From assembly GCA_946886245.1 (NCBI GenBank), contig CAMPIF010000126.1, forward strand, positions 1 to 9,781: a stretch of DNA of 9,781 nucleotides, read 5' to 3'. Positions 6,069 to 9,781 of this stretch are shown piece by piece. The translations under genes and the position numbers were made by a program. This DNA is from Ectopseudomonas composti (GTDB taxonomy: Bacteria; Pseudomonadota; Gammaproteobacteria; Pseudomonadales; Pseudomonadaceae). The notes below the pieces were generated by a model. It saw only the letters and a list, made by a program, of their open reading frames with translations. It did not search any database and was not told the origin of the DNA. Position 1 is the stretch's first letter. Every line of letters starts with the position of its first letter.

Positions 6069-7691
6069 TCAGAGCGCCCTGGCCCAGTCTCGCAGCACAT
6101 ACTTCTGGATCTTGCCCGTCGAGGTTTTCGGCAACTCGCGAAACACCACGGTTTTAGGCAGCTTGTAACTGGCCAGTTGCTCGCGACAAAACCCGATGAT
6201 GTCCTCCTCCCGAGTGGCCATACACCCCTCTTTCAGGGCGATGAACGCACAGGGTACTTCTCCCCATTTCTCGTCCGGTCGGGCTACTACCGCAGCTTCC
6301 AGCACTGCCGGATGACGATAGAGAACCCCCTCGATCTCGATGGTGGAAATGTTTTCGCCACCGGAAATGATGATGTCCTTCAGGCGGTCCTTGATTTCGA
6401 TGTAGCCGTCCGGGTGTCGGACAGCGAGGTCGCCGGTGTGGAACCAGCCTCCAGCGAAAGCCTCGCGGGTCGCATCAGGGTTTTTCAGGTAGCCCTTCAT
6501 CACCGTGTTGCCGCGCATGAAGATTTCGCCAAGGCTAATCCCGTCGCTCGGTACAGGTTGCAAGGTTTGCGGATCAGCCACCATCAGCCCCTCCAGTGTC
6601 GGATAACGCACCCCTTGACGTGATTTGATCCTGGCACGCTCGTCGAGCGGTTTCTCATCCCACTCAGCATGCCAGGCGCACACCGTCACCGGCCCATAGA
6701 CTTCGGTGAGCCCGTACACATGGGTGACCTTGATGCCCATCTCCTCAACCGCGCCAATGACCTTCGCCGGCGGTGCTGCGCCGGCCACCATGGCATCGAC
6801 CGGATGTTCGATGAGCGCCTTGTCTGTATCCGGCAAATTGACCAGCGCATTGAGCACGATTGGCGCGCCGCACAGGTGGCTGACACGGTGCTCGCGAATC
6901 AAGCTCAGCACCTTCTGCGGCTCGACCCGGCGCAGGAAAACGTGGGTACCAGCCAGCGCGGTGACGGTCCAGGGATAGCACCAGCCATTGCAATGGAACA
7001 TCGGCAAGGTCCACAGGTACACCGGATGGTTACCCATCGCCCAGGTCATCTGGTTGCCCAGCGCGTTGAGGTAGGCGCCACGGTGGTGATAGACCACGCC
7101 TTTGGGGTTCCCGGTGGTGCCGGAGGTGTAGTTGAGGCTGATGGCCTGCCATTCGTCCTCCGGCCACTGCCAGGCGAACTGCGGATCACCTTCGGCCAGC
7201 AGCGCTTCATAGTCCAGGTCGCTGACCGCCTGGCCTTCGCCGTACTCGGGGTCGTCGACATCGACCACCAATGGCGGATGAGCCAGCAAACTCAGAGCCT
7301 CACGGATCACGATGTGGAACTCGCGGTCAGTGATCAACACCCTCGCTTCGCCGTGCTCGAGCATGAAGGCAATCGCCGACGCATCGAGGCGTACGTTCAG
7401 CGTGTTGAGCACCGCGCCGATCATCGGCACGCCGAAGTGCGCTTCCAGCATCGCCGGGATGTTGGGCAGCATCACCGCCACCGTATCGCCCTTGCCGATG
7501 CCCCGGCGGCTCAGCGCACTGGCAAGACGCCGGCAACGCGCGTAGGTGTCTTGCCAGTTACGTCGGACAGCGCCGTGGATGACCGCAGGATATTGTCCGT
7601 AAACAGCCGCCGTGCGCTCGATGAAGCTCAGCGGCGACAGCGCTATGTGATTGACCGCCAAGGGCGTCAGGCCAGTTTCGAAGATCGACAT
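6069..7691 (-). CDS. AMP-forming acyl-CoA ligase, AlkK-like
   Basis: This 540-residue cytoplasmic enzyme of the ANL superfamily activates a carboxylic acid with ATP to an acyl-adenylate and then to the acyl-CoA. The phosphate-binding loop YTSGTTGNPKG is at 188-198, MFHCNGWCYPW at about 231-241, the adenine-binding YGLTEVYG at 326-333, TGDL at 419-422, the hinge IKDRLKD near 433-439 and the catalytic Lys527 in TSTGKIQK. All are intact. The length and the HCNGW motif fit the AlkK-like group acting on short- or medium-chain or aromatic acids, unlike acetyl-CoA synthetase Acs, which is about 100 residues longer. The start at 7691 is chosen because AGAGGA stands seven nt before it; the ATG at 7715 has no such site. 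It is the third gene of a leftward cluster after an aldehyde dehydrogenase and a permease, so it may activate the acid produced by that dehydrogenase. The exact substrate is not determinable. Confidence 0.93.
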   Translation of the reverse strand: MSIFETGLTPLAVNHIALSPLSFIERTAAVYGQYPAVIHGAVRRNWQDTYARCRRLASALSRRGIGKGDTVAVMLPNIPAMLEAHFGVPMIGAVLNTLNVRLDASAIAFMLEHGEARVLITDREFHIVIREALSLLAHPPLVVDVDDPEYGEGQAVSDLDYEALLAEGDPQFAWQWPEDEWQAISLNYTSGTTGNPKGVVYHHRGAYLNALGNQMTWAMGNHPVYLWTLPMFHCNGWCYPWTVTALAGTHVFLRRVEPQKVLSLIREHRVSHLCGAPIVLNALVNLPDTDKALIEHPVDAMVAGAAPPAKVIGAVEEMGIKVTHVYGLTEVYGPVTVCAWHAEWDEKPLDERARIKSRQGVRYPTLEGLMVADPQTLQPVPSDGISLGEIFMRGNTVMKGYLKNPDATREAFAGGWFHTGDLAVRHPDGYIEIKDRLKDIIISGGENISTIEIEGVLYRHPAVLEAAVVARPDEKWGEVPCAFIALKEGCMATREEDIIGFCREQLASYKLPKTVVFRELPKTSTGKIQKYVLRDWARAL

Positions 7692-7698
7692 GAGGTTT

Positions 7699-7704
7699 TC
7701 CTCT
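7699..7704 (-). promoter_or_regulatory. ribosome binding site of the acyl-CoA ligase
   Basis: Reading leftward, AGAGGA precedes the ATG at 7691 by seven nt. It falls inside the longer frame from 7715 and so argues for the shorter protein. Confidence 0.7.
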
Positions 7705-7794
7705 ACAAAGGCCACCCGCCAAGTCGCTGCGCAGGCAGCCTTCAGTGGCTGATTGTTAGCTCTGATTCAGGTGTCGAAAGACCTCGCCTGGCGG

Positions 7795-9243
7795 CTAATG
7801 AGGCGTTTCTTCGGTTTCCTGGATAGCCGCGAACTCTTCCTCTGGCGTGCCGGATACAAGGTGGTGACGGCTGTACAGCGCAAAGTAGGCAATGAAGAGC
7901 CCGTAGATTGCCGCCGTACCCAGCATCACTTTCGGATCGACCAGGAAGCCTGCGACCAGGGCGATGGCCGCCAGGATCAAGGCGAATGACGAGGTGACGA
8001 TACCGCCTGGCGTGCGATACGGACGCTGCATGTCCGGGCGACGGATACGCAAGGAGATATGTGCCGCCATCATCAGCACGTAAGACAACGTCGCGCCGAA
8101 CACCACGACCAGGATCAGCAGGTCACCCTGCCCCGTCAGCGACAGGCCGAAGCCGATGACACCCGGTACCACCAGCGCGTGCACAGGCGCCTTGTTGCGA
8201 TTGGTGACCGATAGCTTGCGTGGCAGATAACCCGCTCGCGACAGGGCGAAGATCTGCCGCGAATAGGCATAGATCACCGAGAAGAAACTGGCGATCAGCC
8301 CGGCCAGCCCCACCAGGTTGACGAACTGGCTCATCCAGGTCGAGCCCCCGTACACTGCCTCCAGGGCCGCCACCAGCGGATTACCGGAATCCATCAACGC
8401 CCTGGCACCCGCTGCCCCTGGGCCTACCAGCAGGATCAACGCGGCGAAGATCAGCAGCACCAGCATCGAGCCGATCAAGCCACGTGGCAGGTCGCGTGTA
8501 GGGTTCTTGGTTTCCTCTGCGGCTAGCGCGACACCTTCCACGGCCAGGAACAGCCACATGGCGTAGGGAATCGCAGCCCAGATGCCGACATAGCCAAATG
8601 GCAGGAAGCTGCTGGCACCCGTGGCTTCGCTCGCCGGGATATCGAACAGGTTGGCGACCTCGACGTGCGGAATCATCACCAGGATGAACAGCCCAAGTGC
8701 GATGGCCGCCACTGCGGTAATGACGAACATCACCTTCAGGGCCTCTCCCGCACCGAGCACATGAATACCGATGAACACCGTGTAGAACGCCAGGTAGATC
8801 GGCCAGCCACCAATGCCGAACAGGGATTCGCAGTAGGCGCCGATGAACACCGCGATAGCGGCCGGCGCAATGGCGTACTCCATCAGTATCGCAGCGCCAG
8901 CGAAGAACCCGCCCCAGGGCCCGAAGGCGGTGCGCACGAAGCCGTAACCGCCGCCGGCAGTGGGAATCATCGAGGACAACTCGGCCATGGAGAAGCACAT
9001 GCACAGGTACATGGCGGCCATCAGCAAGGTGGCGAGGAACATGCCGCCCCACCCGCCTTGGGCCAGGCCGAAGTTCCAGCCGGCAAAGTCACCCGATATG
9101 ACATAGGCAACACCCAGACCGACAAGCAGCACCCACCCCGCTGCACCTTGTTTCAACTCTCGGTCGCGGAAATATTGCGCATCGACACGTTCAGTTTCGA
9201 CACCTTGCACGGGGCTGATGGTGTGTTCTTGTTGAATGGACAT
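7795..9243 (-). CDS. eat: ethanolamine permease-type APC transporter
   Basis: This 482-residue inner-membrane transporter of the amino acid-polyamine-organocation (APC) superfamily probably imports ethanolamine by proton symport. About twelve hydrophobic segments follow a 35-residue cytoplasmic tail. Helix 1 has the broken, substrate-binding type sequence YVISGDFAGWNFGL (47-60), and SSMIPTAGGGYGFVRTAFGP (90-109) is the conserved stretch at helix 3. EETKNPTRDLPRGL (243-256) and RPYRTPGG (407-414) are typical cytoplasmic loops. Overall resemblance is strongest to the pseudomonad ethanolamine permease Eat. The start at 9243 is supported by GAGGAC seven nt upstream; the frame is open to 9273. The gene lies 79 nt after an ExaC-type aldehyde dehydrogenase, which fits ethanolamine use, yet eutB and eutC do not follow it. 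A related amine or amino alcohol is possible as substrate. Confidence 0.88.
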   Translation of the reverse strand: MSIQQEHTISPVQGVETERVDAQYFRDRELKQGAAGWVLLVGLGVAYVISGDFAGWNFGLAQGGWGGMFLATLLMAAMYLCMCFSMAELSSMIPTAGGGYGFVRTAFGPWGGFFAGAAILMEYAIAPAAIAVFIGAYCESLFGIGGWPIYLAFYTVFIGIHVLGAGEALKVMFVITAVAAIALGLFILVMIPHVEVANLFDIPASEATGASSFLPFGYVGIWAAIPYAMWLFLAVEGVALAAEETKNPTRDLPRGLIGSMLVLLIFAALILLVGPGAAGARALMDSGNPLVAALEAVYGGSTWMSQFVNLVGLAGLIASFFSVIYAYSRQIFALSRAGYLPRKLSVTNRNKAPVHALVVPGVIGFGLSLTGQGDLLILVVVFGATLSYVLMMAAHISLRIRRPDMQRPYRTPGGIVTSSFALILAAIALVAGFLVDPKVMLGTAAIYGLFIAYFALYSRHHLVSGTPEEEFAAIQETEETPH

Positions 9244-9250
9244 AAGCTGG

Positions 9251-9256
9251 GTCCTC
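9251..9256 (-). promoter_or_regulatory. ribosome binding site of the permease
   Basis: Reading leftward, GAGGAC stands seven nt before the ATG at 9243, which picks this start over the in-frame ATGs at 9258 and 9273. Confidence 0.7.
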
Positions 9257-9265
9257 TTCATGACG

Positions 9266-9289
9266 GCCGCCATGCACCTGCACGGCGGC
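9266..9289. other. hairpin between dehydrogenase and permease genes
   Basis: GCCGCC at 9266-9271 and GGCGGC at 9284-9289 can form a 6-bp stem with a 12-nt loop in the 79-nt intergenic stretch. No T-run follows on the minus strand. It may attenuate or process the message between the two genes, or be chance in GC-rich DNA. Confidence 0.3.
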
Positions 9290-9322
9290 GTGAGGCAAAT
9301 TGGGGAGTGGCTATGGCAGTAC

Positions 9323-9781
<459 letters not shown>

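Noticed and set aside
6066..6623. 185-codon plus-strand frame over the ligase C-terminal region
   Set aside because: Antisense shadow of the ligase gene; no ribosome site and no domain.
6669..7826. 385-codon open frame on the plus strand
   Set aside because: It is antisense to the acyl-CoA ligase, which has all family motifs. The frame is open because of GC-rich third positions, and its His/Arg-rich translation resembles no family.
8381..9052. 223-codon minus-strand frame inside the permease gene
   Set aside because: Out-of-frame shadow on the same strand as the permease; Arg-rich and without domain.
9244..9322. sigma-54 promoter before the permease
   Set aside because: No GG/GC pair with -24/-12 spacing is visible on the minus strand; the permease is more likely transcribed from a promoter upstream of the dehydrogenase.

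Overview
The window looks like chromosomal DNA of a Pseudomonas-type gammaproteobacterium. This rests on the ethanolamine-type permease next to an ExaC-type aldehyde dehydrogenase, a 540-residue AlkK-like acyl-CoA ligase, an Lrp/DMT-exporter pair, and a hairpin resembling pseudomonad REP units. The genus is an inference from gene content; I cannot name a species.

Layout, left to right. (1) 1-165: a non-genic edge, perhaps holding the start of a leftward gene that leaves the window. (2) 166-741 (+): a small ABM-fold protein with two C-terminal membrane helices. (3) 886-3655 (+): a two-component system. The kinase has a signal peptide, a single seven-repeat periplasmic propeller, a Y_Y_Y domain, one membrane helix and a HisKA_3/HATPase core. 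A NarL/FixJ response regulator follows 22 nt later. (4) 3656-4068: a 413-nt gap with no convincing gene and one sequence resembling an IS3-family end. (5) 4069-5028 (-) and 5166-5651 (+): a DMT/EamA exporter and an Lrp/AsnC regulator, divergent around an AT-rich region with an imperfect inverted repeat. (6) 5652-6068: a 417-nt gap with two hairpins and a doubtful open frame. (7) 6069-9781 (-): a leftward cluster running aldehyde dehydrogenase (cut by the window edge), ethanolamine-type permease, acyl-CoA ligase.

How the genes may work together. Block 7 reads as amine uptake, oxidation of the resulting aldehyde to an acid, and activation of that acid to its CoA ester. The ammonia-lyase genes eutB and eutC, which in model pseudomonads lie directly after the permease, are not there; an acyl-CoA ligase occupies the place. 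They could lie beyond the right edge or elsewhere. Block 5 is a classic self-contained arrangement of an Lrp-type sensor controlling a neighbouring exporter. Block 3 is a complete sensor-to-transcription path whose ligand and targets cannot be read from the window. The ABM-membrane protein upstream is a possible partner or target.

The two-component genes are less GC-rich than the right half. Two sample lines counted by hand give 29/60 G+C at 3061-3120 and 37/60 at 8941-9000. This suggests different histories for the two halves. I see no RNA gene, CRISPR array or intact insertion sequence, and no clearly novel system; the points worth a second look are in the findings.
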